Shown piece after piece: positions 1-9,682 of a DNA stretch of 64,000 nt. The stretch spans positions 1 to 64,000 of the forward strand of contig DATKVV010000046.1 of the NCBI GenBank assembly GCA_035529895.1, given 5' to 3'. Source of the stretch: JAUWKC01 sp035529895. GTDB lineage: Bacteria > Planctomycetota > Phycisphaerae > Sedimentisphaerales > Anaerobacaceae. Below the pieces are notes generated by a model that saw nothing but the letters and a program-made list of their open reading frames with translations, did no database searches and was not told where the DNA came from. Position numbers and translations under genes: made by a program. Positions within the stretch are counted from its first letter, which is position 1, and each line of letters opens with the position of its first letter.

Positions 1-1320
1 GCCCACGCGACAGCAGGTGCACTCGCCCAATACGGTCGAATGGTCGCCCTAAACGTCGGGACGTGGCCCGATACCGGCCTGAATCCACAGATGACCTCGC
101 AGACCGCAAAAAGCCTTATCGACTGGTGCTACGCGGCGGTGACTGCTGTGGCGCTGCGAGGTAGAAGGGTGGTGATTTTCGGCCATGATTCTATGGGTAT
201 GGAAACGGCCCTGGCCCATGTCATCCCCACCAGAAACACGTTCGGGCTGGAAATCACCCGTCTGGATATGAAACTTTTGGCCGATATGCTGACCAAGAAG
301 GCCTATAATGAAAAAGAGGTCAAAGAAGTTCGCGGCTGGATTGACAAACACGTCGGCAAACGCCTCGAATTGCGCGACGAAGCCGACAGCGAGCGGTTCA
401 ACACGAGCCTGGCTATGTACCTGATAGTCCGGGACCTGATGGCCGATTTGAACGCGGTGGGCGGCGGCTTTATGAGCCAGCTGGAATGGGGCAGCGACTA
501 TCGCGGAATCCCGCTGCCCGTCGCCGACGTGATGGAGTCGTTCTTCAACAGCACATTTGACCACAAAGGCCCCAAGGCCCCGCTGCCTTATGCCACCGAG
601 GCCGATGTTCAGGGTCTCTTGACAATGCTGTTTATGACCTATCTGAGCGGCGGAAATCCGCCCCTGTTTATGGACTTCCGAAAGGTCTGGGAAGGCTGGG
701 AAATCAAAGAACTTGCAAAAAAACTGAAAATAAAGTTCAGCGGGGAAGAAGCGTGGGCGAAACGTGGCTTTGTCGACGGCGACAATAGCGGCTCAGCAAG
801 CTTCGACTGGGCCGCAAAACGCGGAGAATCCGTAAATAAGATTATGAACGGCATTAGTTTACCTTTGGCCGACCCGGATTACTTCCCCGGCGGGGGTAAC
901 TCGGTAAACTTTGTCTCACCAGGAGGTTTGAGCGGGGCAGGCGGACGGATCGCGTATAGCTCTTTATCAGGTATGTTCTCGATTGTATGGGACGAGGTCG
1001 AAAGCATTGACCTACCAGAGAAACTTTCCGAAGCGGTCTGCAAGACTTCCACTGAGATTTGGCCCCACACGTTCATTTGCCCAAAGTACGCCACGATGGT
1101 TGAATACAAGCAGTATCCGCCGGCTAACCACTTGCACGCCACCTGGGGTATTACTCCTGCTCGCCTTGAACACTGGACCGACTTGACGAACGTGCTCTCG
1201 GAAACGCCTTGGGCTGATAGGCCAAAATGGATAGAAGGTGTGGATCGCCCTGTACCTCTCATTTACATACTCAATGGCGGAGAAACTAATGCGAAGTTGA
1301 TACTTGCCGGAAAGAAATAG
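1..1320 (+). CDS. L-fucose isomerase-like protein (5'-truncated by window edge)
   Basis: 3' part of a cytoplasmic aldose-ketose isomerase of the FucI superfamily; E. coli FucI turns L-fucose into L-fuculose using a divalent metal. The frame is open to base 1 (13 codons precede the first ATG at 40), so the N-terminus is missing; at least 439 residues are visible against about 590 in FucI. Counting from the ATG at 40, Glu166 and Asp189 (in YATEAD) keep the 23-residue spacing of the two acidic metal ligands, and His364 in ANHLH is the likely third ligand. FNSTFDHKG and the following MLF..YLS segment also resemble FucI. The real substrate may be another deoxy- or neutral sugar. It precedes a cupin, an aldose epimerase and a pectate lyase on the same strand, which fits monosaccharide catabolism downstream of polymer breakdown. 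Confidence 0.75.
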   Translation, partial: AHATAGALAQYGRMVALNVGTWPDTGLNPQMTSQTAKSLIDWCYAAVTAVALRGRRVVIFGHDSMGMETALAHVIPTRNTFGLEITRLDMKLLADMLTKKAYNEKEVKEVRGWIDKHVGKRLELRDEADSERFNTSLAMYLIVRDLMADLNAVGGGFMSQLEWGSDYRGIPLPVADVMESFFNSTFDHKGPKAPLPYATEADVQGLLTMLFMTYLSGGNPPLFMDFRKVWEGWEIKELAKKLKIKFSGEEAWAKRGFVDGDNSGSASFDWAAKRGESVNKIMNGISLPLADPDYFPGGGNSVNFVSPGGLSGAGGRIAYSSLSGMFSIVWDEVESIDLPEKLSEAVCKTSTEIWPHTFICPKYATMVEYKQYPPANHLHATWGITPARLEHWTDLTNVLSETPWADRPKWIEGVDRPVPLIYILNGGETNAKLILAGKK

Positions 1321-1435
1321 AGCTTTCATCTTTGGCGGTGGATTTATGACAAACGGCGGCGAAGACGGCTATAAGCAGCTTGTCGCCAAAAGATAGACTC
1401 GTAAATCGACGGCACTGTAAACAAAGTGGTCTGAA

Positions 1436-1777
1436 ATGGCGAACTACTCAATAGCGCAGCTCGACGAGATAGCTCCCGTGGAGTGTCCCTGCGGCTTTTC
1501 GCGCCGCGCGTTTATCAGCGCCGATAATTCATTGGCGACGTTGCACGTGGTCGATATCGCCGAAGATGCGCGCGTGCATTATCACAAGAAGCTCACCGAG
1601 ATATATCTTGTCCTCGAGGGCGAGGGGCACCTGGAGCTCGACGGCAAACGGGTGCCCGTTAAACCCATGACCGCGATATTTATCAAGCCCGGCTGCCGGC
1701 ATCGCGCCCTGGGGAAGATTCGAACCGTCGTTGTCGCCATTCCCGCGTTCGACCCGCAAGACGAGTGGTTCGATTGA
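1436..1777 (+). CDS. Small single-domain cupin protein
   Basis: A 113-residue single cupin barrel, probably cytoplasmic. Motif 1 is visible as His48-x-His50-x4-Glu55 (HYHKKLTE), followed by a G-rich turn (EGEGHLELDG) and motif 2 around KPGCRH with His89, so all four usual metal ligands of a cupin are present. Proteins of this size bind a metal and often a sugar or small acid, but the family alone does not give the reaction. It lies 115 bases after the isomerase and 43 bases before the aldose epimerase on the same strand, so a role in handling sugars or uronates from the same locus is inferred from context only. Confidence 0.8.
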   Translation: MANYSIAQLDEIAPVECPCGFSRRAFISADNSLATLHVVDIAEDARVHYHKKLTEIYLVLEGEGHLELDGKRVPVKPMTAIFIKPGCRHRALGKIRTVVVAIPAFDPQDEWFD

Positions 1778-1820
1778 AACAAAGGTGTTGAAGAACGGCT
1801 TTCGCCAAGGAGAAAGACAA

Positions 1821-2996
1821 ATGAACAGAAACGTGAAAAACAGTGTGGTAACCGTAGTTTTGTTGTTGATGGCGTTTGGTTTTTGCTCCTGCAAGAAGCA
1901 GGGCGGCGCCACAAGTGAACCGAAGGGGCAAACAAAAATGGATATCAAGAAGGAGATATTTGGAAAGATGCCGGACGGCCGCGAAGTCGAACTCTACACG
2001 CTTACCAACGCCAACGGCCTGAAGGCGAGAATTATGACGTACGGCGGGATTGTGGTCTCGCTGGAGGTGCCTGACCGAAACGGCAAGCTTGGTGACATCG
2101 TTCTTGGTTTCGACACGCTGGAAGATTACCTCAAGGGCCATCCCTATTTCGGCAGTATCGTCGGGCGATATGGCAACCGCATCGGCAAGGGCAGGTTTAC
2201 GCTCGACGGCGTCGAGTACAAATTAGCGACTAACAACGGTGAAAACCATTTACACGGCGGCATCAAAGGCTTTGACAAGGTTGTTTGGGACGCCGAGCCG
2301 GTCAGGCAGAACGATGCCGTGGGCGTTAAGCTGACGTATCTGAGCAAGGACGGCGAAGAAGGCTACCCCGGGAATCTGTCCTGTACCGTGATTTACACCC
2401 TCACGAACAATGATGAACTAAAAATCGATTACGCAGCCACAACCGACAAGGCCACGCCGGTCAATCTTACGCACCACAGCTATTTCAATCTCGCGGGGCA
2501 GGGTACAGGCGACATTCTCGGACATGAGCTGATGCTCAACGCCGAGAGGTTCACTCCGGTCGATAAAGGTCTTATCCCTACAGGCGAGCTGCGCAGCGTC
2601 AAGGGGACGCCTATGGACTTTACCGAACCGATGGCCATCGGCGCGCGGATAAATCAGGACGACGAACAGCTCAAATTCGGCCTGGGCTACGACCACAACT
2701 TCGTGCTCAACAGTGGCGGGGGGGCGCTGGCCCTGGCGGCTAAAGTGTATGAACCCACGACAGGCCGGGTGATGGAAATATACACGACCGAGCCGGGCAT
2801 CCAGTTTTATTCGGGCAACTTCCTCGACGGCACCAACATCGGAAAGGGCGGCAAGGTCTATAAGTACCGCTACGGATTCTGCCTCGAAACCCAGCATTTC
2901 CCGGATTCGCCGAATAAACCCAACTTCCCACCGGTGATTTTGAAACCGGGACAAAAGTACACCCACGTGACCATCCACAAATTCTACACCCGATGA
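1821..2996 (+). CDS. galM: Aldose 1-epimerase (mutarotase), exported, probably lipoprotein
   Basis: Interconverts alpha and beta anomers of aldoses. The GalM signature residues are visible: His143/His145 in the N-x-LHGG motif, His218/His219 in THHSYFNL, Asp291 in GYDHNF and the catalytic Glu356 in CLETQHF. Length (391 residues) fits GalM plus an export signal. The ATG at 1821 is chosen over an upstream in-frame start at 1731 because 1731 lies inside the cupin gene, a purine-rich AAGGAGA ribosome site ends 7 bases before 1821, and the protein then begins with a hydrophobic segment ending in FCSC, a plausible lipobox at Cys24. An exported mutarotase fits processing of sugars released outside the cytoplasmic membrane by the neighbouring lyase and propeller proteins. 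Confidence 0.9.
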   Translation: MNRNVKNSVVTVVLLLMAFGFCSCKKQGGATSEPKGQTKMDIKKEIFGKMPDGREVELYTLTNANGLKARIMTYGGIVVSLEVPDRNGKLGDIVLGFDTLEDYLKGHPYFGSIVGRYGNRIGKGRFTLDGVEYKLATNNGENHLHGGIKGFDKVVWDAEPVRQNDAVGVKLTYLSKDGEEGYPGNLSCTVIYTLTNNDELKIDYAATTDKATPVNLTHHSYFNLAGQGTGDILGHELMLNAERFTPVDKGLIPTGELRSVKGTPMDFTEPMAIGARINQDDEQLKFGLGYDHNFVLNSGGGALALAAKVYEPTTGRVMEIYTTEPGIQFYSGNFLDGTNIGKGGKVYKYRYGFCLETQHFPDSPNKPNFPPVILKPGQKYTHVTIHKFYTR

Positions 2997-3167
2997 ATAG
3001 AACGGCAAAACCTGGAGGAAGGATAGTAATAGCGATTGTCCTAATTCGGGCTGCAGCTGTGCCGGCTGGTTTTGTTTGTGTTCCGGTTTGAACAACAGCG
3101 ATGCCGGCTGTAAGACGAAAAAAAATTTTCGCGGCTTTTTTGGCCGTCTGGAACTGTGAGGTTTACA

Positions 3168-4835
3168 ATGCGAGTCAATGAAAAAGTCTGTACCGCACTC
3201 ATGCTATATGTCCTGTTTATCCCTCTTGCGGCACACAGCGAGCAACGTCCTTCCAAACAGGAGGTTCGAGCGGCTCTGCGCAAGGCCGCGGAATTCTTTG
3301 TTACGAGGGTCGCCAACGAAGGTGGTTATCACGGCACGTATTCGGAGGACCTCAGCTACGGCCGCTCCGGCAAGGGCGGAGAGGGTCCCACGCAAATCTC
3401 TGCGACGGGGGGAACGACTCCACTTGTGGGGCTGGCATTTCTGGAGGTGTGGGAGGCGACCGGCGACAAATACTATCTGGAAGCTGCACGGTCGACGGCC
3501 CGCGCGATGGTTAAGGGTCAAATGTGCTCGGGAGGCTGGGATTACACGACCGAACTCGACCGTGTCAAACGCAGGAACTACCTGTACCGCAGTGACGGGG
3601 ATTGCAAAACCCGAGCCCCGGACGCACGAAGGAACATGACGAATCTCGACAACAATACCACCCAGGGGGTTTTGCGGATGATGATGCGCGTTGACCGCGC
3701 GTTGAATTTCGGGGACAGTCAAATCCATAAGGCTGTGCTTTACGCGCTGGATAGTCTTATTCGGGCGCAATATCCGAACGGCGCCTGGCCCCAGCGCTAC
3801 GAGGAATTCGCTGACCCCAATTTGTTTCCGGTCAAGCCCGCGAACTATCCCGAATCATGGTCTCGCAAGTGGGCCGGTCCCATCTTCTACCCTCATTACA
3901 CGTTCAACGACGACGTCATCGTTAACATGATAGACGTCATGCTCGAAGCGGCCAGGATTTACAAGGAACCGAGATACGAGGCTTCGGCCGAAAAGGCGGG
4001 TGATTTTATTATCCTGGCACAGATGCCGGACCCGCAGCCGGCATGGGCGCAGCAATATGATGCACAGATGCACCCAGCGTGGGCGCGGAGCGTCGAACCT
4101 CCCGCCGTAACGGGACGGGAGTCGGTGAGCATTATGAGAGGGTTGATTCTGCTCTACAGCGAGACAGGCAAGAAGAAGTACCTCGGTCCGATTCCGCGCG
4201 CGGTGGATTACCTGAAGCGCTCGTCGTGGCTGCGAAACGGAAAGCCCGTGATAGCGCGGTTCTATGAGCTCAAGACGAACCGGCCGCTTTACATAACAAA
4301 AGGCACGCGGATTTACGGCCCTCGTTCCGCAGGACACACATCCAAAAAGACCGGTCTGCCGTTCGACGGGTACGAAGTGACTTACAGCGACAAGCACGTC
4401 GTCAACCATTACAGTCTTGTCACAAGCGCCGAACCGCTCGACGGCATACTTGCCGAATATAGACGCGTTCTGGCAGCGGACCCGGCGACTCTCAAGCGTC
4501 CGGACAAGCTGAGAGGTCTTACACCGGGCACGAGCCAGCCGAGGCCTGAACCTTCCGCCGCAGATTTAGCGGAAAAGGTCCGAGCGGCAATTTCCTCTCT
4601 GGACGACCGCGGCGCATGGGTACAGCCAGGCAACATAGGAGGCCCCGGACTTCTTATTTCCGTCAGGCCTGCAAAGGACCTGCGCGTCCTCATGGAGGGC
4701 AAGGTTCTGACATTGAAAGAGGACGAAAGCCTTGAGGTGTATGATGGTACTTCGCTGCCGAGCCGGGGGGTGATTCACTCCGGGACCTTTGCGGCGAACC
4801 TGAAACTGTTAGCCAACTACATCAAGGCACTCTGA
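3168..4835 (+). CDS. Secreted pectate lyase, PL10-like
   Basis: A 555-residue exported protein with a clear signal peptide (MRVNEKVCTALMLYVLFIPL, cleavage near AHSEQ). The body resembles polysaccharide lyase family 10: an alpha-helical toroid with AQYPNGAWPQRY, YPHYTFNDDVIVNMID and QQYD..HPAWARS..PPAVTGRES blocks matching PL10 pectate lyases, which cut polygalacturonate by beta-elimination in a calcium-dependent way. A region after about residue 450 looks like an extra small domain. A GTG at 3156 is also in frame, but the ATG at 3168 gives the better signal peptide. It is the last rightward gene of the locus and ends 33 bases from the end of the convergent sulfatase/propeller unit. Substrate in vivo (pectin or another acidic polymer) is not proven. 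Confidence 0.82.
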   Translation: MRVNEKVCTALMLYVLFIPLAAHSEQRPSKQEVRAALRKAAEFFVTRVANEGGYHGTYSEDLSYGRSGKGGEGPTQISATGGTTPLVGLAFLEVWEATGDKYYLEAARSTARAMVKGQMCSGGWDYTTELDRVKRRNYLYRSDGDCKTRAPDARRNMTNLDNNTTQGVLRMMMRVDRALNFGDSQIHKAVLYALDSLIRAQYPNGAWPQRYEEFADPNLFPVKPANYPESWSRKWAGPIFYPHYTFNDDVIVNMIDVMLEAARIYKEPRYEASAEKAGDFIILAQMPDPQPAWAQQYDAQMHPAWARSVEPPAVTGRESVSIMRGLILLYSETGKKKYLGPIPRAVDYLKRSSWLRNGKPVIARFYELKTNRPLYITKGTRIYGPRSAGHTSKKTGLPFDGYEVTYSDKHVVNHYSLVTSAEPLDGILAEYRRVLAADPATLKRPDKLRGLTPGTSQPRPEPSAADLAEKVRAAISSLDDRGAWVQPGNIGGPGLLISVRPAKDLRVLMEGKVLTLKEDESLEVYDGTSLPSRGVIHSGTFAANLKLLANYIKAL

Positions 4836-4868
4836 GCTGAGACTGCCCAGCAACGAGTGCCGGTCAAG

Positions 4869-6992
4869 TCACTCACCGGATGCCTGCGGCGGGGGCGTCT
4901 GGAGCCACTTGAGGTTGAAGGCGTAATGATTCCAACTGCTGATAAGGTGTATGATGCCGTTCCGCGCCTGGCAGACGGAGAAGTAACCTTTGGGCTCGGC
5001 GCTGCTGTTGCTCATCGCAAAAGGTTTTCCGTCGGTGGTCTTCACCTGACGCTCAGGTCCGTCGTCGGTAATAAGGCGAATCACAGGCCACGTCACGCCC
5101 TCGTCATAAGACACCGCCCCAAAAAAGCCCTTTATTTCACGTTTCTTGCCCGAAGCGTCCGTGACCATCACGGGCGGGTCGCCATTGGCGAACGAACCGA
5201 GGAATATGGGGCCTTCCTTCAGGCGCAGCAACACCAGCCGCTGTCCGCCCCCGACTGGCGGAAAACCAGTGGGGCTGTACTGCCAGGTTTTTCCCATACT
5301 GTTGGAGATGCTTTTCGTCATCCGGCCGTCGTACGCATCCCCGCGGCCGAGCGCCATCAGGCGACCGTCTTTCAACTGTGTAACACCGCCGTGAATCCCG
5401 GCAATCGTGCCGCCTGCGTCGGCCCAGGTCAGGCCGTTATCTTTGCTGATATGAATGGCCGTCCCGTCGCTACTGCTCGGTGATGCGTCGCAGGGCAGCA
5501 CAAGATAACCCTCGCGCGTGCGAAATACCGACTCAACGACCTGCTGTCTTCTTTGATGCTCGGGCATAATCAATCGTCCCCTCGACCAGGTGACACCATT
5601 GTCGGCCGAAGTGCGCATCACGATGGCAAGATTGCCCCAGGTGGCCGCAGATGAAAGGCCGTTGAAGTGGTAGATTGTTCTGTCACCGTCGTACCATAGG
5701 GCCGGCGCGTGGTCGTTGCGGTCCGGCGCATCCCAGAATGGTGAGGCCGGCTCCCATTCATCCGCGCCCCGGCGGAGCCGGCTGGCAGCCATCGCCAGCT
5801 CCCGTCCTCTTTCCGAAACGCACGTGTACCATATCGCCAGCAGGTCGCCGTTGGGACACTCGCAGATACCGGGGTCGTGGTTATGCCTGTGGAACAGGGG
5901 ACCATAAGATGGTTGTTCAATCTTAACGTAATTCCGCGGGCCGCGAAAATAGGGCTTATCCGGGTCCGGTCCCTTGAGCACGTCACCAGTGACATCCTGC
6001 CTTACATTCTGCTGATACAGCGGCTTGGGAACCATTGGCAGGGCGGTGGTGTCGGGCAGCTCTGCGATTATCACTCTGAATCCTATCATAAAGCTCTTGT
6101 CTTCAGGCAGTGCTCCCATGCGGTTGGCCGAACGCAGATAATAAGCGACCGTACCGTGGCTGCCGCTCCGCGCAACCTTGAAATCTCCGTCGAGCCGGCC
6201 GACAGGGTCCTCTTGTGATCCAGGCTCATACGGCCCGTACCAGTCATGACACCACTCCTCGACGTTGCCGTGCATATCATACAAGCCCCATGGATTCGGT
6301 GGAGTCTTGCCTACGTACAGGGGCACAACCTCATTTCTTCCCTTGCCGCGCTCCGGAGAAGGATACCAGCTGCTGCCGGGGTTCTTGAGGAATTCATCCG
6401 GCAGAGTGTCACCGGTGGAAAAGCGGGTGGCGGTGCCCGCCCGGCAGGCATATTCCCATTCCGCCTCGGTGGGCAGCCGGTAGGGCAGGCCGTCAATCTC
6501 CGACAGCCAGTCGCAAAAGGCCTTGGCCTCGTGCCAGCTTACGAAAACCACCGCTTCGGCGTCGTCGATGGAAAAGCCCTGTTTGCCGCGCAGATGCATG
6601 TGGAGCGGGTCGAACATTTCAAATTCAGCGTTGGTGACCTCACGCACGCCGATGTAAAACGGCATGGTTATGGTCACCTTGTGAGCCGGGTGCTCGTCGT
6701 AGTCGCCCTTTTTACCGAAAACCGAGAGTTTGATGTGATTGTCCACACGTTCGGCGGCGGTCAAAATCTCATCAGACACCTCGCCGCCCTCGAAACCCGT
6801 AGTGAATGTCCCCGGCTCGATACGCACAAATTCCATACCGATGAAGTTCTTGAACGTTTTGGCCGCGGGCATTTTAAGCGGAGACTTTCTCAGCTTGGCC
6901 GTACTGGCGAAGAAGGCTTCTGCCTGCACGACGCAGATAGCAAGCACGCACCCTGCTAACACCGGCACGAGCATTCCAATCCGTCTGGTCAT
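4869..6992 (-). CDS. Secreted SUMF1-like domain / Asp-box beta-propeller fusion, copy 1 (short form)
   Basis: 707 residues, signal peptide at the N-terminus (hydrophobic 5-25). Residues about 48-312 form a SUMF1/formylglycine-generating-enzyme-type domain (YRLPTEAEWEYACRAGT, WGLYDMHGNVEEWC). Residues about 355-700 form a sialidase-type propeller with four Asp boxes (SADNGVTW, SKDNGLTW, SNSMGKTW, SYDEGVTW). The cysteine pair that binds copper in true FGE is absent: that stretch reads SGSHGTVAYYLRSANR. The FRIP arginine of sialidases is also not visible; HRHNHDP stands at the expected start of the propeller. It is the last and shortest of five tandem paralogs and lacks the C-terminal module of about 190 residues present in the other four. 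Enzyme activity is therefore uncertain; a carbohydrate-processing or binding role outside the cytoplasm is inferred. Confidence 0.85.
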   Translation of the reverse strand: MTRRIGMLVPVLAGCVLAICVVQAEAFFASTAKLRKSPLKMPAAKTFKNFIGMEFVRIEPGTFTTGFEGGEVSDEILTAAERVDNHIKLSVFGKKGDYDEHPAHKVTITMPFYIGVREVTNAEFEMFDPLHMHLRGKQGFSIDDAEAVVFVSWHEAKAFCDWLSEIDGLPYRLPTEAEWEYACRAGTATRFSTGDTLPDEFLKNPGSSWYPSPERGKGRNEVVPLYVGKTPPNPWGLYDMHGNVEEWCHDWYGPYEPGSQEDPVGRLDGDFKVARSGSHGTVAYYLRSANRMGALPEDKSFMIGFRVIIAELPDTTALPMVPKPLYQQNVRQDVTGDVLKGPDPDKPYFRGPRNYVKIEQPSYGPLFHRHNHDPGICECPNGDLLAIWYTCVSERGRELAMAASRLRRGADEWEPASPFWDAPDRNDHAPALWYDGDRTIYHFNGLSSAATWGNLAIVMRTSADNGVTWSRGRLIMPEHQRRQQVVESVFRTREGYLVLPCDASPSSSDGTAIHISKDNGLTWADAGGTIAGIHGGVTQLKDGRLMALGRGDAYDGRMTKSISNSMGKTWQYSPTGFPPVGGGQRLVLLRLKEGPIFLGSFANGDPPVMVTDASGKKREIKGFFGAVSYDEGVTWPVIRLITDDGPERQVKTTDGKPFAMSNSSAEPKGYFSVCQARNGIIHLISSWNHYAFNLKWLQTPPPQASGE

Positions 6993-7053
6993 CTTTTAGT
7001 TCTCCTTTGTTTCACATTTTCCAAAAAAGTAACCACACCGTCCGAAATTTGCC

Positions 7054-9633
7054 TTACCGGGTCTTGATTTCGAAATAGTCGAGGTCCACGCTGCCCTGGC
7101 TCATCAGAACGTAGGCGGCGTTCGATTCGCTGGTCGATTCTCTAAAGTATATTCCGTCGACCTGGCTTCGCTTGAATTCGTTTACGGGCTCGTCGCCGTT
7201 AAGGCCGTAGAAGACCCGCCAGCGTCGCGTGGCGTCGTCATAGGTGAACTTTATCTTTGCCGACTTCGGGGGCTCGGACAGGGCGACAGGATATTTATCC
7301 CGCAGCGTGATTTCATTTTGCTTGATGTTGATAAACATAGTCTCGCCTCCGGCGCTGGTGGCGTCGCGAAAACCTAAGGTGACGCCCTCGGGGATTATTG
7401 GGCCCGGAGGATTATAGTGAATATTCGCCAGTTCAAAAACTGCTTCGAACGAGCCTGTTCCGACGTGCCTGTTAATCCCGTTGAAGTGTGAGCCCGATTT
7501 TATCGTGTACTGTCCCTTGCCGTTGAATTTGGCAACGGGGCCTTTGTAGTCCAGCCAGCCTTCGTTGTCGAAGCTGGTCGGCCCCGTGAAGGTTTCGACA
7601 ATGGATTTCACCTTGCGCGGTTTGTCAACCGGCGCCGGAGGCAGCGTCTTGAGCCACTTCATATTGAACGCAAAATGGTTTCGGCTGCTGATGACGTTTA
7701 TCAGTCCGTCGAGACTCTGGCAGGCGGACAGATAACCGCGGTATTCAGAGTTTCTGCCGCTCATAGTGATGGCGGCGCCGTCGGTGCACTCGATGGTCCG
7801 GGCCGGACCGTCGTCGGTGACAAGCCTCTTATAGGGCCAGGTTTTTCCGTCATCAAGTGACAATGCTGCATAGAGGCCGCGTATTTCGCGTTCGTTGCCG
7901 GTCGCATCTCTGATATAAATCCCTTTTCCGCCCTCATTCGTAAACGAGGCAAGGAAAAGCTCGCCGCTTCGCAGCTTCAGCAGCGCCAGCCGCTGACCCC
8001 CGGCCACCGGCGGGAATTCGCTCGCGGAGGAGGTAAAGCTCTTTCCACCGTTGGTGGAAATGCTGATGGGCAGCTTCCCGTCAACGGCGTAGCCCCTGCT
8101 GAAAGCAAAGATATTGCCGTTGGAAAGCTGCGTCACTCCGGCGTGTATGCCCGGGATGTCACCGCCCGGATTGAACCAGGTCAGTCCTTCATCCTTGCTC
8201 ATCCAGAGCGTATCGGGGCCGTCGATTGCAAAAACAATAGTCCCATCGTCCATTCTAAAGACCGGCTCACTCGGAAGATGTCCCTTCGTGAATTCGGGCA
8301 CAATCAGTCTCGGTGGCGACCAGGTGGCGCCGCTGTCGGAGCTGGTTCGCATCACGATAGCGGACCTGCCCCGGCTCTTTTCCGCCGAGACGCCCGTGAA
8401 GTGGTAGATTGTATCCTTGTCGTCAAACCACAGCGCCGGCGCGTGGTTGTTGCGGTCCGGCGTGTAGAAAAACAGCGAGGCTTCCTCCCACTGCTCAGTC
8501 CCCCAACGCAGCCGGCTGGCGCCCTGGGCAAGCTCCCGACCGTGCTCATCATGGCACGTATACCAGATGCTCAGCAGGTCGCCGTTCGGGCACTCGACAA
8601 TGGCAGGGTCGTGATTGTGGCACGTATATGTGGGACCGTTGGAACCAGGCTGGATGTTTACGTACCTGCGAGGCCCCCTGAAATAGGGTACTTCCGGGTC
8701 AGGCCCCTCGGATATGCGGCGGCGGTCGCGCTGGACGACGTTCTGCTGATAGCGAGGCGGTATAACGGGCAAAGGTTTGGTATCCGGCAACTCACCGATG
8801 ACGACACGAAAACCGGTTACCCAGTTCCTGCTTTCGGGGACGGCCCCCAGGCGGTTGGCCGAGCGCAGATAATAAACCTCGGACCCGTGGCTTCCGCCGC
8901 GAGTAACTCGGAAATCGCCGTGCGCGTAGCCCACAGGGTCGACCTGGCGCGCGTCTGTATAAGGGCCGTACCAGTCCGAGCACCACTCCTCGAGGCTGCC
9001 GTGCATGCCGTAGAGTCCCCAGGCGTTGAGCGGCGTCTCGCCCGCCCGCAGGGACGCCGCGGCTATGGCGCCGCCTTTCGGGCTTACTTTCAACACAAAC
9101 GGCTCGGTCAAGACATTACCGACATGGTAATTCGTGGTCGTACCGGCCCGGCAGGCGTATTCCCACTCCGCCTCCGTGGGAAGACGATAAGGCACGCCCT
9201 CCTTGTCGGAAAGCCACCTGCAGAAGGCCATCGCATCGTACCAATTGACAAAGGCGACCGCTTCGTCATCTTCCTTGGAGAAACCTTCCCTGCCGCGAAG
9301 GGTGCGGTGCTCGGGTCGGAACAGCTCGTACTGGAAGTTCGTCACCTCAAAGACGCCCACATAAAAAGGTCTGGTGATTTTAACAGTATGAAGCGGCTTC
9401 TCATCGTAATCGCCTTCATTCAGGGTATCGAAAAGTCCACGCCCCCGGAAAATCGGCAGAACCTCCGACGGCAGCGGCGTCTCAATCTGGCCCATCCGGA
9501 ACGTTCCCGGTTCGACACGCGCAAACTTCATCCCGATGGAGTTTGTGTACTGCCTATCTGCCGGCATCTGCGCCGAGCCCACTCTAACTAACTCTGTCAG
9601 TACAATTGCCACACACAAAATCCGACTGTTCAT
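7054..9633 (-). CDS. Secreted SUMF1-like / Asp-box beta-propeller fusion, copy 2
   Basis: 859 residues with a signal peptide ending near VGSAQ. The SUMF1-like domain begins at YTNSIGMKFARVEPGTF and includes YRLPTEAEWEYACRAGT; its C-terminal strand reads GGSHGSEVYYLRSANR, with no FGE cysteine pair. The propeller starts at YTCHNHDPAIVECPNGD and has Asp boxes SSDSGATW, SKDEGLTW, STNGGKSF and SLDDGKTW. After a proline-rich joint (TLPPAPVDKPRK) comes a C-terminal beta-sandwich-like module that starts VETFTGPTSFDNEGW and ends VDLDYFEIK; it resembles laminin-G/concanavalin-type carbohydrate-binding folds but was not assigned to a family. The stop lies 61 bases upstream of copy 1 and the start 49 bases after copy 3, consistent with one transcript. 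Confidence 0.85.
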   Translation of the reverse strand: MNSRILCVAIVLTELVRVGSAQMPADRQYTNSIGMKFARVEPGTFRMGQIETPLPSEVLPIFRGRGLFDTLNEGDYDEKPLHTVKITRPFYVGVFEVTNFQYELFRPEHRTLRGREGFSKEDDEAVAFVNWYDAMAFCRWLSDKEGVPYRLPTEAEWEYACRAGTTTNYHVGNVLTEPFVLKVSPKGGAIAAASLRAGETPLNAWGLYGMHGSLEEWCSDWYGPYTDARQVDPVGYAHGDFRVTRGGSHGSEVYYLRSANRLGAVPESRNWVTGFRVVIGELPDTKPLPVIPPRYQQNVVQRDRRRISEGPDPEVPYFRGPRRYVNIQPGSNGPTYTCHNHDPAIVECPNGDLLSIWYTCHDEHGRELAQGASRLRWGTEQWEEASLFFYTPDRNNHAPALWFDDKDTIYHFTGVSAEKSRGRSAIVMRTSSDSGATWSPPRLIVPEFTKGHLPSEPVFRMDDGTIVFAIDGPDTLWMSKDEGLTWFNPGGDIPGIHAGVTQLSNGNIFAFSRGYAVDGKLPISISTNGGKSFTSSASEFPPVAGGQRLALLKLRSGELFLASFTNEGGKGIYIRDATGNEREIRGLYAALSLDDGKTWPYKRLVTDDGPARTIECTDGAAITMSGRNSEYRGYLSACQSLDGLINVISSRNHFAFNMKWLKTLPPAPVDKPRKVKSIVETFTGPTSFDNEGWLDYKGPVAKFNGKGQYTIKSGSHFNGINRHVGTGSFEAVFELANIHYNPPGPIIPEGVTLGFRDATSAGGETMFINIKQNEITLRDKYPVALSEPPKSAKIKFTYDDATRRWRVFYGLNGDEPVNEFKRSQVDGIYFRESTSESNAAYVLMSQGSVDLDYFEIKTR

Positions 9634-9682
9634 TTTTTACCCCTTTGCTATTGCATATCATCACTTATCTGTTAAAAACGTC

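Noticed and set aside
3116..3131. Inverted repeat CGAAAA/TTTTCG before the pectate lyase gene as a terminator
   Set aside because: Short AT-only stem with no following T tract; too weak to call.
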